DNA from: Methylotenera_A sp044222005 | Lineage (GTDB): Bacteria; Pseudomonadota; Gammaproteobacteria; Burkholderiales; Methylophilaceae | Assembly (NCBI GenBank): GCA_044222005.1 | Contig: JBGANY010000010.1 | Coordinates: 1 to 64,000 of the forward strand | DNA: 64,000 nucleotides | Direction of reading: 5' to 3' | Part shown: in pieces, positions 16,413-26,037 of the stretch | Layout: every line of letters starts with the position of its first letter | Numbering within the stretch: position 1 is the stretch's first letter | Made by a program: the position numbers and the translations under genes | The notes under the pieces: generated by a model | Told to the model about the DNA's origin: nothing | What the model saw: the letters and a program-made list of their open reading frames with translations, nothing else | Database searches by the model: none

Positions 16413-18785
16413 TTATTTCTTGGTGAGTCGCTGCCAGGTAGCCACAACGGTGTCCGGGTTCAGCGAGATGGATTTGATGCCTTCAGCGACCAACCATTCT
16501 GCAAAGTCAGGATGGTCGGATGGGCCCTGTCCGCAAATACCCACATATTTGCCCAAGCGGTTGCAGGTATGAATGGCCATTTTAAGCAATTCTTTAACAG
16601 CATCGTTGCGCTCGTCAAAACCATCGGCCAGAATGCCTGAGTCGCGGTCCATGCCTAATGTAAGCTGGGTCAGGTCATTTGAGCCGATGGAGAAACCATC
16701 AAAGTAATGCAGGAATTGCTCGGCAATCAGTGCATTTGACGGAATCTCGCACATCATAATCAGGCGTAAACCATTCTCGCCACGTTTCAGCCCATTGGCG
16801 GCCATGATTTCGGTGACGGCTTTTGCTTCGTCCAAGGTGCGCACAAAAGGAATCATGAGCTCTACGTTGACCAAACCCATTTCATCGCGTACTTTTTTCA
16901 TGGCCATACACTCCATGGCAAAGCACTCTTTGAAGTCTTCTGCCATGTAGCGAGCCGCGCCACGGAAGCCGATCATCGGGTTTTCTTCATCCGGTTCATA
17001 AATCTCGCCGCCCACCAGTTTTTTGTACTCGTTCGATTTGAAATCAGACGTGCGCACAATCACCGGTTTTGGATAGAACGCGGCGGCAATGGTTGCAACG
17101 CCTTCAGCCACTTTGTCAATGTAGAACTGCTTCGGGCTTGAATAGCCGCGCGCACGGTTTTTGATGGTGGTTTGAATGGCATGCGGCATGGCGTCCACGT
17201 TCAAAATGGCCTTGGGGTGGATGCCGACCATGTTGTTGATGACGAACTCCAGTCGCGCCAAGCCTACGCCATCGTTTGGTGTTTTGGCAAAACCGAATGC
17301 CATGTCAGGATTGCCGACGTTCATCATGATTTTGCAAGGCGCAGGGGCGAGTGCCGATTGCGCCTGGGTGCTGACATCGAATTCAATTGCGCCATGGTAA
17401 ACAAAGCCGGATTCACCTTCAGCACATGAAACGGTCACAATCTCGCCTTCACGCAATACGTCTGTCGCGTTGACTGCGCCTACAATCGCTGGAATACCGA
17501 GTTCGCGTGCAATAATAGCCGCGTGGCAGGTGCGGCCGCCACGGTTGGTTACTAGAGCACTGGCGCGCTTCATCACCGGTTCCCAGTTAGGGTCTGTCAT
17601 GTCGGCGACCAATACATCTCCAGGCTGCACTTCGTGCATGTGTGCCGGATCCAGCACGATACGTACTGGACCAACGCCTACTTTTTGTGTGACCGCACGA
17701 CCAATCACCAATGGTTTTTCGCTGTGCTTGTTTAATGTGAAAGTCTCTGTGACGTTGTTCGCAGATTCCTGTGATTTTACTGTCTCGGGGCGTGCCTGCA
17801 GAATGTACAGCTTGTTGTCTACGCCGTTTTTGCCCCATTCAATGTCCATCGGGCAGCCGTAGTGCGCCTCAATGGTCATAGCGTAACGGGCTAACTCTAA
17901 AACATCTGCATCGCAGAGTGAGTAGCGGTCGCTGTCTGTTGGATCAACATCAATGGTGTGCGTGCTTTTGCCGGCACGCGTGGCATCGCTGAATACCATT
18001 TTAATGAGTTTTGAGCCGATGGTGCGGCGCACAATCGAAGGTTTACCTTGTGCTAAAGTTGGTTTATGCACATAGAATTCATCCGGGTTCACCGCGCCCT
18101 GTACCACGGTTTCACCTAGGCCATAAGATGATGTGATAAACACTACATCCTTGAAGCCGGACTCGGTATCAATGGTGAACATCACACCGGCACAGCCAAT
18201 ATCGCTGCGCACCATCTGCTGCACGCCTGCAGAGAGTGCCACATCCGCATGCACAAAGCCTTTGTGCACGCGGTATGAAATTGCGCGGTCATTATATAAA
18301 GAAGCGAATACTTCCTGAATGGCGTGCTTGATATTATCCAAACCCTGAATGTTCAGGAATGACTCTTGTTGTCCCGCAAAAGAGGCATCAGGCAAATCCT
18401 CGGCCGTGGCAGAAGAGCGCACCGCAAAGGTGGCGCCATTGCCGGATTTTGCAGTCAGGATGGCATAGTTGTCAGCAATGGCTTTGTCCAGAGCAGGTGG
18501 AAAGGGAGCAGCCATGATCCATTCGCGAATCTGCTTGCCGCATATTGCAAGCGCTTGCGTATCATCTGCATTGAGCTTATCCAGTAAATCATTAATCTTT
18601 TTGTCTAACCCATTTTGCGCCAGGAATTCACGGTAGGCATCGGCCGTTGTTGCAAAGCCCGTTGGCACACGCACGCCTTTGGCCGATAACTGAGAAATCA
18701 TTTCTCCTAAAGAAGCGTTTTTACCGCCGACAGAAGGGACGTCGGTGTTTCGTAGATTTTCAAATGGAATAACGTGGGCTGACAT
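16413..18785 (-). CDS. ppsA: Phosphoenolpyruvate synthase
   Basis: Converts pyruvate, ATP and water to PEP, AMP and Pi, feeding gluconeogenesis; in a RuMP methylotroph this links triose and pyruvate pools to biosynthesis. I start at MSAHVIPFEN (18785) because GAAGGAA lies just upstream; the frame extends seven codons further. Domains: N-terminal nucleotide-binding domain (NTDVPSVGGKNASLGEM), central phosphohistidine domain with GGRTCHAAIIARELGIP, and C-terminal PEP/pyruvate-binding barrel with the catalytic Cys in GICGQGPSDHPDF. 790 aa, normal. Probably regulated after translation by PpsR, encoded next. Confidence 0.97.
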   Translation of the reverse strand: MSAHVIPFENLRNTDVPSVGGKNASLGEMISQLSAKGVRVPTGFATTADAYREFLAQNGLDKKINDLLDKLNADDTQALAICGKQIREWIMAAPFPPALDKAIADNYAILTAKSGNGATFAVRSSATAEDLPDASFAGQQESFLNIQGLDNIKHAIQEVFASLYNDRAISYRVHKGFVHADVALSAGVQQMVRSDIGCAGVMFTIDTESGFKDVVFITSSYGLGETVVQGAVNPDEFYVHKPTLAQGKPSIVRRTIGSKLIKMVFSDATRAGKSTHTIDVDPTDSDRYSLCDADVLELARYAMTIEAHYGCPMDIEWGKNGVDNKLYILQARPETVKSQESANNVTETFTLNKHSEKPLVIGRAVTQKVGVGPVRIVLDPAHMHEVQPGDVLVADMTDPNWEPVMKRASALVTNRGGRTCHAAIIARELGIPAIVGAVNATDVLREGEIVTVSCAEGESGFVYHGAIEFDVSTQAQSALAPAPCKIMMNVGNPDMAFGFAKTPNDGVGLARLEFVINNMVGIHPKAILNVDAMPHAIQTTIKNRARGYSSPKQFYIDKVAEGVATIAAAFYPKPVIVRTSDFKSNEYKKLVGGEIYEPDEENPMIGFRGAARYMAEDFKECFAMECMAMKKVRDEMGLVNVELMIPFVRTLDEAKAVTEIMAANGLKRGENGLRLIMMCEIPSNALIAEQFLHYFDGFSIGSNDLTQLTLGMDRDSGILADGFDERNDAVKELLKMAIHTCNRLGKYVGICGQGPSDHPDFAEWLVAEGIKSISLNPDTVVATWQRLTKK

Positions 18786-18985
18786 GATAGTTCCTTCGAT
18801 GTTCAAACAGGGGATTAAAATAATTTTTACAATGCAGTTACATTTTGCCTAAATAAGCAGGCGCTGTCACCTGAAAAATAGCGACTCAATGCTAAAATTT
18901 TGTGCGCGTGCCGGTAGTTGGCATACTAAAAGTCATCACTGTCAGCTAAAATGGTGATAAACGATGAGAAAATGACGCTCAGACG

Positions 18986-20035
18986 ATGCGTGCATCAAAA
19001 ACTAAAAACCTTGAATCAACACTTATGGCTGCAGCTATCCCCGATAAAATCACAGTTAAGAGCACCGCGCGTTTGCATATGGGTTTTTTTGACCTGCACG
19101 GTGGTCTGGGGCGAAAGTTTGGCGGCATCGGGTTAAGCCTGGCTGTGCCTGCGATTGAATTAACTGCAATTTCAGCTGGGAAAGAAAAAGCACAGGTCAC
19201 AGGCGCCCCCCAAGTTCCTGCAGCGACGGTGGCACGGATATCTTTCATTGCGGAACAGTTGATTAAACAGCTGCAGCTTGCCGGTGGTGTCAGCATTAAC
19301 ATTCAGCAGCATATTCCCGAACATGCAGGATTAGGTTCCGGCACACAGCTGGCTTTGGCTGTCGGGGCGGCTATCGGCGAGCTATATCAGCTAAAGTTAA
19401 GCGCGGCACAAATTGCGGAACTGACCGGGCGCGGCGGGCGATCCGGCATCGGTATCGCAGCTTTTGAGCATGGTGGATTGTTGATTGATGGCGGTCGCGC
19501 TTCAGCCGTTGCGTCTGGCAAGGCCTTGCCAAAGGTGCCACCTCTGCTGGCGCGTTATGACTTTCCCGAGCAATGGCGTATTTTGTTGATATTGGATACC
19601 AGCCAGCCGGGGATTCATGGGGAAAATGAGCTGGAGGCATTTAATCGGCTGCCGGTGTTTTCTGAAAACTTGGCGGCGCATTTGTGCCGGCACGTGCTGA
19701 TGCAGGCCATGCCGGCGTTGGTCGAGCAGGATTTAACGGCCTTTGGTAATAGTATTCAGGAATTGCAAGCGCATGTTGGCGACTATTTTGCGCCAGCGCA
19801 GGGCGGGCGTTATGCAAGTCCGCAAATCGGGGCAATTTTGCTGCACTTGGCGCATGCGGGCGTGGCCTGTTTTGGGCAAAGCTCATGGGGGCCAACGGGT
19901 TTTGCCGTATTCGAAAATGAAGCGGGCGCCATAGGCATGCTGGATACTTTGCAGCACCAGTTTGCGGCATTTAACAATATTTCATATCAAATCGTGCGCG
20001 CCAGTAACACCGGCGCAACGATACAAATTTCTTAG
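18986..20035 (+). CDS. mptG: Beta-ribofuranosylaminobenzene 5'-phosphate synthase
   Basis: GHMP-kinase-fold enzyme that condenses 4-aminobenzoate with PRPP and decarboxylates it, the first committed step of methanopterin-type cofactor synthesis. 349 aa from 18986; a shorter start MAAAIPDKITVK at 19025 is equally plausible because neither has a clear ribosome site. Motifs seen: TARLHMGFFDLHGGLGRKFG near the N-terminus and the glycine-rich HIPEHAGLGSGTQLALAVG (the GHMP phosphate-binding loop), then TGRGGRSGIGIAAF. First gene of a tight plus-strand run; mtdB follows 11 bp later. pabB further downstream would supply its 4-aminobenzoate. Confidence 0.94.
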   Translation: MRASKTKNLESTLMAAAIPDKITVKSTARLHMGFFDLHGGLGRKFGGIGLSLAVPAIELTAISAGKEKAQVTGAPQVPAATVARISFIAEQLIKQLQLAGGVSINIQQHIPEHAGLGSGTQLALAVGAAIGELYQLKLSAAQIAELTGRGGRSGIGIAAFEHGGLLIDGGRASAVASGKALPKVPPLLARYDFPEQWRILLILDTSQPGIHGENELEAFNRLPVFSENLAAHLCRHVLMQAMPALVEQDLTAFGNSIQELQAHVGDYFAPAQGGRYASPQIGAILLHLAHAGVACFGQSSWGPTGFAVFENEAGAIGMLDTLQHQFAAFNNISYQIVRASNTGATIQIS

Positions 20036-20046
20036 AGAATACATTT

Positions 20047-20946
20047 ATGGAAAAAGTCTCGATTTTACATCTCATTACAGCAGCCAAAAACGCCAGTCCG
20101 TTCGATGTGAACATGGCGTTCGATGCCGGGTTTGATAAGATCATGCCTTACACGCATGTTGAGTTGGGCGAAGTGGCGGGGTTGGCGCAGGATGCGATTT
20201 TTTCGCGCAGCCCTTCCGGCATCAAGCGGGAGGCGATTTTTATTGGCGGGCGTGATATCGACTTAACCATGGATATGCTAGCAGCAGCCAAAAAAGCCAT
20301 GTTTCCGCCGTTTCAGTTTTCAGTGTTCGTAGACCCTTCAGGCGCGTTTACCACGGCTGCCGCCATGCTGGCAAAAGTAGAGTTCCATCTTAAAAAGCAT
20401 TTTCAAACCAGCCTGAGCGGTAAGAAAGTGGCTGTATTTGGCGCAACCGGTCCAGTGGGTGGTTGCGTGGCCGTGATCGCTGCCAAACAGGGTGCACAGG
20501 TTGAACTGGTAGCGCATAGTAGCCTGGAGGCTGCGCGAGATAAGGCGCAAAGTTATAACCTGCGTTACGGCACCAGTATCAGCTATGCGGACGGCATGGA
20601 TGAAGCCGCAAAGCAGGCCGTGCTGGATACGGCAGATATTGCACTATGTACGGCAGCGGCGGGAATCCGTGTGATTACGGCTGCACAAATCACGCATTCC
20701 AAATCGTTAAAAGTCATTGCCGACGTGAACGCGGTTGCGCCGACGGGTGCTGAAGGGGTGGATGTAATGGCGGATGGCGTGGCGATTGCTGCAACTGACG
20801 TTGTCGGCATAGGCGCGCTGGCAATTGGCAACTTGAAATATGCCACGCAGCATAACTTGCTCAAACAAATGCTGGCCACAGATAAACCGCTTTATCTGGA
20901 ATTTATGGCAGCGTTTGCAATGGCGCAAAATTTAGCAAGTGCCTAA
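20047..20946 (+). CDS. mtdB: NAD(P)-dependent methylene-tetrahydromethanopterin dehydrogenase
   Basis: Oxidises methylene-H4MPT to methenyl-H4MPT, the step after formaldehyde condensation. 299 aa. The N-terminus matches MtdB rather than MtdA: ILHLITAAKNASPFDVNMAF then DAGFDKIMPYTHVELGEV. The Rossmann segment VAVFGATGPVGGCVAVIAA binds the nicotinamide cofactor. It overlaps the next gene by 8 nt, so translation is coupled. Together with mch it forms the H4MPT formaldehyde oxidation branch used by Methylophilaceae for detoxification and energy. Confidence 0.95.
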   Translation: MEKVSILHLITAAKNASPFDVNMAFDAGFDKIMPYTHVELGEVAGLAQDAIFSRSPSGIKREAIFIGGRDIDLTMDMLAAAKKAMFPPFQFSVFVDPSGAFTTAAAMLAKVEFHLKKHFQTSLSGKKVAVFGATGPVGGCVAVIAAKQGAQVELVAHSSLEAARDKAQSYNLRYGTSISYADGMDEAAKQAVLDTADIALCTAAAGIRVITAAQITHSKSLKVIADVNAVAPTGAEGVDVMADGVAIAATDVVGIGALAIGNLKYATQHNLLKQMLATDKPLYLEFMAAFAMAQNLASA

Positions 20947-22060
20947 AAAGCCTGGTTTCAAAAAGTTGGTCATCGCCGCAACTTCGGCACGTGGTTATGC
21001 ACAAGCGGCGGTCTCCAGCGGCTTCGAGGTCGTCACGCTGGACGCCTTTGCCGATGCGGATACGCAGCGCATTGCCAGGCAAGCCTTCAAGCTGAAAATG
21101 CATGCGCAGGGTGTAGATGCGGAGGATTTCAAGCGTATTTTTACACAAATAAACCTCGACGATTTGGATGGCTTTTTGTATGGAAGTTTGTTCGATGCTG
21201 AACCTGAATTGTTAAGCTGGCTTGCGGCGCGCATGCCGCTGATAGGCAATGCGCCAGAAGTGCTTGAACAGGTTAAAGGTTTTGGTTTTTTTAAGTTGTT
21301 GGATGCACTTAACATTTCACATCCGGAAGTACGCTTAGATGTACCTGAAGATGCTGCTAACTGGCTCTCAAAAAAGCTGGGCGGCTCAGGCGGCATGCAT
21401 ATCAAGCCTGCACATTTGGGTGAAGCGGGCGGCCATTTTCAGAAGACTTATTATCAGAAAAAGATGGTTGGAAAGCCTGTATCCATGCTGTTTGTGGCAG
21501 ATGGAAAAACGGCGCAGTCGATTGGTTTTAATCAGCAATTCGTTGCGCCGATTGCAGATATGCCGTATCGCTTTGCGGGCGCGGTAGGTGGCGTAGATTT
21601 GCCTGCGCAGGCGCAACAAGCATTTGAGCGTGCAGCGCAGCAGCTAACGGTTGCCTTGGGATTGCGTGGCATCAATAGTCTGGATGCCATTTTAGACGGC
21701 GAAGCACTGTGGATTCTGGAGCTGAATCCAAGGTTAAGCGCGACTTTTTATTTGTATCCAAATTTGTTTGCAGCCCATATGCAAGGCAGCGCAGGAGATT
21801 TGACAGGTTTTTCACTGCAACAAGTACCAGCTAAGGCCCAGTTGATTTTGTATGCTGATGATGCGGTTGAAATTCCAATTGATTTTGTCTGGCCAGATTG
21901 GGTGGCCGATATTCCATCTGTAGTGGATAAAGCATCCAGTGTTAAAATCGCCCAGAACGCCCCGGTTTGTACAGTGCTTGCAGAGGCGGAAAATGCTGAT
22001 TCGGCATATGCATCAGTGTTACAAAAAGCACAAAAATTAAGAGAGATGATTTATGACTAA
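20939..22060 (+). CDS. ATP-grasp protein of the H4MPT cluster (OrfY-like)
   Basis: ATP-grasp ligase, 373 aa from a GTG start that overlaps mtdB by 8 nt. It lies between mtdB and mch, as OrfY does in methylotroph clusters, and such genes are thought to serve cofactor synthesis; the reaction is not established. Seen: a pre-ATP-grasp Rossmann-like start (KLVIAATSARGYAQAAV), KKLGGSGGMHIKPAH as the ATP-binding segment, and WILELNPRLSATFYLYP carrying the Glu and Asn that bind Mg in the family. It overlaps mch by 8 nt at the other end, so the three genes are translationally coupled. Confidence 0.88.
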   Translation: MPKKPGFKKLVIAATSARGYAQAAVSSGFEVVTLDAFADADTQRIARQAFKLKMHAQGVDAEDFKRIFTQINLDDLDGFLYGSLFDAEPELLSWLAARMPLIGNAPEVLEQVKGFGFFKLLDALNISHPEVRLDVPEDAANWLSKKLGGSGGMHIKPAHLGEAGGHFQKTYYQKKMVGKPVSMLFVADGKTAQSIGFNQQFVAPIADMPYRFAGAVGGVDLPAQAQQAFERAAQQLTVALGLRGINSLDAILDGEALWILELNPRLSATFYLYPNLFAAHMQGSAGDLTGFSLQQVPAKAQLILYADDAVEIPIDFVWPDWVADIPSVVDKASSVKIAQNAPVCTVLAEAENADSAYASVLQKAQKLREMIYD

Positions 22061-23024
22061 ATTAGACACCAGCCTATGGCCTAGCATCAATGCGCTTTCC
22101 GGTCCATTGGTGCAACAGTTGATTGAAAAAGCGGAAGTGTTGCAACTGGGGGTGTCAACGCATGAATCCGGCGCGACAGTTGTCGATGCTGGCATTCTGC
22201 ATGCAGGCAGTGCAGAGGCGGGGCGATTGATTGCCGAAATCTGCATGGGCGGTTTGGGCAAGGTAGAGTTGAGTGACAAAACGGCTTTTAAGGACTGGCC
22301 TTCAGGTATCAAAGTGCAGAGCAAAAGCCCTGTCTTGGCGTGCCTTGGCAGCCAGTATGCGGGCTGGGCGCTGAGTCATGAAAAGTTTTTTTCGCTTGGC
22401 AGCGGCCCAGCGCGCGCAATCGCGCAGCGTGAAGAATTGTTTAAAGAGCTTGGATATAAAGACAGCGCACAGAACACGGTACTGGTGCTGGAAACGGACA
22501 AGATTCCGCCGATGGCGATCATAGAAAAAATCACACGGGATACAGGTGTGCATGCAAGTAATCTAACGCTGATATTAACGCCGACGACCAGTATTGCGGG
22601 CGTGGTGCAAATCGTGGGACGCGTGCTGGAAGTGGCGCTGCATAAGGCGCATACGCTGCACTTCCCCCTGGCGAATATCGTGAGCGGCCATGGCGAAGCG
22701 GTTCTGCCGCCAGTTTCCAAAGATTTTATGACGGCGATGGGGCGTACCAACGATGCGATTTTATTTGGTGGTTTTGTGCAGCTCAACGTGAAATGCAGTG
22801 ACGATGAGGCCAGAAAATTAGCGCAAGAGTTACCCAGTAGCGCCTCAAAAGATTACGGAAAAACGTTTGCCGAAGTGTTCAAGTCTTACAATATGGATTT
22901 TTACCAGATCGATCCGCTGCTGTTTTCGCCTGCCACAGTCGCGATTAACAACCCGGAAACGGGCAATAGTTTTGTCGGTGGCGAGTTTAACGAACTGTTG
23001 ATAGAAAAATCCTTTAATAGTTAA
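22053..23024 (+). CDS. mch: Methenyl-tetrahydromethanopterin cyclohydrolase
   Basis: Hydrolyses methenyl-H4MPT to formyl-H4MPT in formaldehyde oxidation. 323 aa, normal length. Recognisable family segments: GVSTHESGATVVDAGILHAG near the N-terminus, EICMGGLGKVEL, SPVLACLGSQYAGWAL and FSLGSGPARAIA. It starts inside the end of the ATP-grasp gene (8-nt overlap) and ends 41 bp before the RimK-like gene, within the same operon. Confidence 0.96.
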   Translation: MTKLDTSLWPSINALSGPLVQQLIEKAEVLQLGVSTHESGATVVDAGILHAGSAEAGRLIAEICMGGLGKVELSDKTAFKDWPSGIKVQSKSPVLACLGSQYAGWALSHEKFFSLGSGPARAIAQREELFKELGYKDSAQNTVLVLETDKIPPMAIIEKITRDTGVHASNLTLILTPTTSIAGVVQIVGRVLEVALHKAHTLHFPLANIVSGHGEAVLPPVSKDFMTAMGRTNDAILFGGFVQLNVKCSDDEARKLAQELPSSASKDYGKTFAEVFKSYNMDFYQIDPLLFSPATVAINNPETGNSFVGGEFNELLIEKSFNS

Positions 23025-23065
23025 ATCAATATTATATTTTATTTAATTAAAGTAAACTATTAAAA

Positions 23066-23956
23066 GTGCGCCGCCAAATTCAGCAAATCCTGATTTTTAC
23101 CGACGATGCTGGCTGGCATGGCGAGCAGCTTACACAGGCTCTTGCCATACATGATGTTGAGGCGGTTTTTGTATCGTTACAAGATTGTACGATTGATCTT
23201 TCCGGCAGCAAATCGCAAATCAATATTCCCGATGTTGATGAATTACCTAAAGCTGTGTTTGTGCGCGGTATTGCAGGCGGCACGTTGCAGCAGATCACCA
23301 CGCGCCTGAATATTCTGCATATCCTGAAAATGCAAGGCGTTAGCGTTTACAACGACGGCAGGGCAATTGAGCGCACGGTAGATAAAGCCATGACCAGTTT
23401 TTTGCTGTATCAGGCAGGCATTGCCACGCCGCACACCTGGGTGTGCGAATCGCGCCAGCAAGCGCATGCGATTATCCAGGCTCACATGGTCAATAATCAG
23501 CAAATGGTCATCAAGCCGCTATTCGGCTCGCAAGGGCAAGGTGTGCGTTTGCTTGATGCGCAAACCGCGCGGCCTTTGCCGATGGATGCTTTCGTGGATG
23601 GCGTGTTTTATTTGCAGGCGTTTATCGAAGCGCCGCATGATCACCGCGTGTTTGTTATCAATGGCCGCGCGGTGGCCGCCATGCGCCGCAGCGGCGCGGA
23701 TTGGCTGCATAACGTGGCGCAAGGCGCGCAATGCAAGGCTTCCGACGAAGCTGATGTAATGAATTTGGCTGTGCAGGCGGCCAAAGCGTTGGATATTGCG
23801 TATTGCGGCGTGGATATTATCCGTGACAGCAAAGGTAAGCTATGGGTGCTGGAAGTGAACAGCATCCCCGCCTGGCGCGGCTTACAGAGGGTTGTGTCGG
23901 TCAATATCGCACAGGTGCTTGCAGACGATTTTTTAAGGCTTATTTCAATAACATGA
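23066..23956 (+). CDS. RimK-like ATP-grasp glutamate ligase of the H4MPT cluster (Orf7-like)
   Basis: RimK-type ATP-grasp enzyme, 296 aa, GTG start at 23066 without a strong ribosome site. Seen: NDGRAIERTVDKAMTSFLL (entry of the ATP-grasp domain), the ATP-binding MVIKPLFGSQGQGVRLL and the Mg-binding end KLWVLEVNSIPAW. Homologues (Orf7) occur in methylotroph H4MPT clusters, and MptN in methanogens is a related ligase adding glutamate to the cofactor; a similar role here is inference. The ATGA overlap with the next gene shows coupling. Confidence 0.88.
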   Translation: MRRQIQQILIFTDDAGWHGEQLTQALAIHDVEAVFVSLQDCTIDLSGSKSQINIPDVDELPKAVFVRGIAGGTLQQITTRLNILHILKMQGVSVYNDGRAIERTVDKAMTSFLLYQAGIATPHTWVCESRQQAHAIIQAHMVNNQQMVIKPLFGSQGQGVRLLDAQTARPLPMDAFVDGVFYLQAFIEAPHDHRVFVINGRAVAAMRRSGADWLHNVAQGAQCKASDEADVMNLAVQAAKALDIAYCGVDIIRDSKGKLWVLEVNSIPAWRGLQRVVSVNIAQVLADDFLRLISIT

Positions 23957-24789
23957 ATTTGAATCAACAATTGTCATTTGCCTTCAAAGCCGCTTGTATG
24001 GCGGAGCTTGAGGCTTTGAAGCCAGGCAATGTGCACATCTTTGCAGATGGCCATGGCATGACGGTGCAGGATTTTATCTTAAGCGCCGAAGCTGCCTCTG
24101 AGGTGATCTCCAAGCTAGGCTTAAGCTTGGGCGAGCGCATTTTGGCGAGCGTGGAGGTTACACAAAAAGTAGTGGACTGCAATACCAATCTGGGCATGGT
24201 CTTGCTGTGCGCGCCGTTGATTCACGCGGCTTTGCTGTCAAGTTCAGACACATTCGCCGAAAAACTATCAAGTGTCCTTGCCAACACAACCATCCATGAC
24301 GCGGAACATGCTTTTGCTGCAATCCGTTTGGCAAATCCTGCCGGCTTGGGCGAGAGTGCGCAGCATGATGTGCAGCAGCCTGTTAATTGCACGCTGCTGC
24401 AAGCCATGCTGGAAGCCGCACCGCGGGATATGATCGCGCAGCAATACAGCAATGGCTTTGCAGAGGTTTTAGACGGTTTGGCGCGTTATCAGCAAATGCT
24501 GATACAGTGGCAGCGCCCGGCCTGGGCTGCAACGGCACTACATTTGCACTTTATGGCACGTTTTTTAGATAGCCATATTGCACGCAAATACGGTGAAACC
24601 GTTGCCAGGCTTGTGCAGGAGGAGGCGGCAGCGCATGAGGCGGAATTATTAAAAACTTATAATCCAAAAAACTATCAGGCACCGTTGTTAAGGTTTGATG
24701 CAGAACTGAAAAAACGTGGGCTAAACCCTGGCACCAGTGCGGACTTGACGGTGGCAACTTTGTTTATACATGCAATGGATATTTGCTAG
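23953..24789 (+). CDS. CitG-like triphosphoribosyl-dephospho-CoA synthase family protein (Orf5-like)
   Basis: 278 aa starting at the ATG in the ATGA overlap (23953). Relative of triphosphoribosyl-dephospho-CoA synthase: EALKPGNVHIFADGHGMTVQDF is the family's conserved opening, and NTNLGMVLLCAPLIHAAL the conserved helical motif. In methylotrophs this gene (Orf5) belongs to the H4MPT gene set and is presumed to act in cofactor synthesis; no reaction is proven. There is no citrate lyase gene here, so the CitG role itself is unlikely. The operon appears to end here, 100 bp before the transaldolase gene. Confidence 0.88.
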   Translation: MNLNQQLSFAFKAACMAELEALKPGNVHIFADGHGMTVQDFILSAEAASEVISKLGLSLGERILASVEVTQKVVDCNTNLGMVLLCAPLIHAALLSSSDTFAEKLSSVLANTTIHDAEHAFAAIRLANPAGLGESAQHDVQQPVNCTLLQAMLEAAPRDMIAQQYSNGFAEVLDGLARYQQMLIQWQRPAWAATALHLHFMARFLDSHIARKYGETVARLVQEEAAAHEAELLKTYNPKNYQAPLLRFDAELKKRGLNPGTSADLTVATLFIHAMDIC

Positions 24790-24889
24790 GAATATCTGGT
24801 ATAGCCATATAGAAAATAAAAAATTTAAGTTACAATGTATGACTGGGTTCAGTCAAAGAATTTTAGTTAATTTATTTTTGGAGGATGCA

Positions 24890-25843
24890 ATGGCGAATTT
24901 ATTAGACCAATTAAAAGCAATGACCACTATCGTGGCTGATACAGGCGACGTGGAAGCAATTAAAAGTGTTAAACCAGTGGACGCAACAACCAATCCATCA
25001 TTGGTTTTAAAAGCAAGTCAATTACCACAATATGCACCTCTGATCGAAACAGCGATTGCTTATGCAAAAGCACAAGGCGGTACTAAGGAGCAGCAAATTG
25101 ATAATGCTGCTGACAAATTGGCGGTATTGATTGGTACAGAAATTACTAAAGTAGTGCCAGGCCGTATTTCAACTGAAGTAGATGCGCGTTTATCATTCAA
25201 CCTGGATGCAATGGTGGCTAAAGGCCGTAAATTGATTCAACTTTATAAAGATTCAGGCGTGGACAAAAGCCGTGTGCTGATTAAATTGGCTTCAACATGG
25301 GAAGGTATTAAAGCCGGTGAAATTCTTGAAAAAGAAGGCATCCAATGTAACCTCACATTGTTATTCGGTTTCGGCCAGGCGCGCGCATGTGCTGAAGCCG
25401 GCGTATTCCTGATTTCACCATTCGTTGGCCGTATTCTGGACTGGTACAAAGCGAAAAATCCAGGCACAGAATACACACAAGAAACAGACCCAGGTGTTGT
25501 TTCAGTGCGCGCTATTTACAAATACTATAAAGAGCACGGCTACAAAACAGTGGTGATGGGTGCTTCATTCCGTAATACTGGTGAGTTGATTGCCTTGGCT
25601 GGTTGCGATCGTCTTACAGTTTCACCGAACTTGTTACAAGACTTAGCGGCCACTGAAGGCACATTAGTTCAAGTGTTAAAAGACACTGGCGCAACTAAAA
25701 CACCTCCAGCGAAAATGACAGAGGAAGAATTCCGCTTCGAATTAAACCAAGACCCAATGGCGACAGAAAAGTTAGCTGAAGGCATTCGTGGCTTTGTGGC
25801 TGATCAGATCAAACTCGAAGTGGCCTTAGCAGCAAAACTGTAA
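24890..25843 (+). CDS. tal: Transaldolase
   Basis: Transfers dihydroxyacetone units in the RuMP regeneration phase. 317 aa from MANLLDQLKAM at 24890, chosen because GGAGG lies 7 nt upstream; the frame is open further 5' but that sequence is not transaldolase-like. Seen: VDATTNPSLVLKA, the Schiff-base Lys region RVLIKLASTWEGIKA and SPFVGRILDWYKA, all TalB-type. TACAAT at 24831-24836 resembles a -10 box and may mark its own promoter. A 14-bp inverted repeat lies just after the stop. hps and phi follow, which supports a RuMP cluster. Confidence 0.96.
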   Translation: MANLLDQLKAMTTIVADTGDVEAIKSVKPVDATTNPSLVLKASQLPQYAPLIETAIAYAKAQGGTKEQQIDNAADKLAVLIGTEITKVVPGRISTEVDARLSFNLDAMVAKGRKLIQLYKDSGVDKSRVLIKLASTWEGIKAGEILEKEGIQCNLTLLFGFGQARACAEAGVFLISPFVGRILDWYKAKNPGTEYTQETDPGVVSVRAIYKYYKEHGYKTVVMGASFRNTGELIALAGCDRLTVSPNLLQDLAATEGTLVQVLKDTGATKTPPAKMTEEEFRFELNQDPMATEKLAEGIRGFVADQIKLEVALAAKL

Positions 25844-25854
25844 TAGCAACAGTG

Positions 25855-25896
25855 ATGTTAAACCGTAACTAAGTTGTAATAATTACGGTTTAACAT
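25855..25896. terminator. 14-bp perfect inverted repeat after transaldolase
   Basis: ATGTTAAACCGTAA (25855-25868) pairs perfectly with TTACGGTTTAACAT (25883-25896) around a 14-nt loop, 12 bp after the tal stop. There is no T-run, so it may be a weak terminator or mRNA-stabilising hairpin rather than a classical terminator. Confidence 0.5.
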
Positions 25897-26037
25897 TGAC
25901 AACAATAAGCTGGGCACTTAAGATTGAGGGTCCAGCTTCAAATTCGCTAAGAGCCAATTGGAATCTATGTTCCTGAGCAATTAGCAGAACGATTTGGTTG
26001 TAAATAAGTAGTAAAATTATGTGACTAATCAAATAGT

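Noticed and set aside
17172..17862. Several plus-strand ORFs opposite ppsA
   Set aside because: Antisense shadows; the minus strand encodes an intact PEP synthase through this stretch.
24770..24889. A 40-codon N-terminal extension of transaldolase
   Set aside because: It overlaps the previous gene and a likely promoter, while a strong GGAGG site marks the Met at 24890 where family homology begins.
25970..26010. Short peptide-like sequence reading VPEQLAERFGCK before a stop, upstream of hps
   Set aside because: Only about 18 codons between stops and no start. It could be a gene remnant but cannot be supported.
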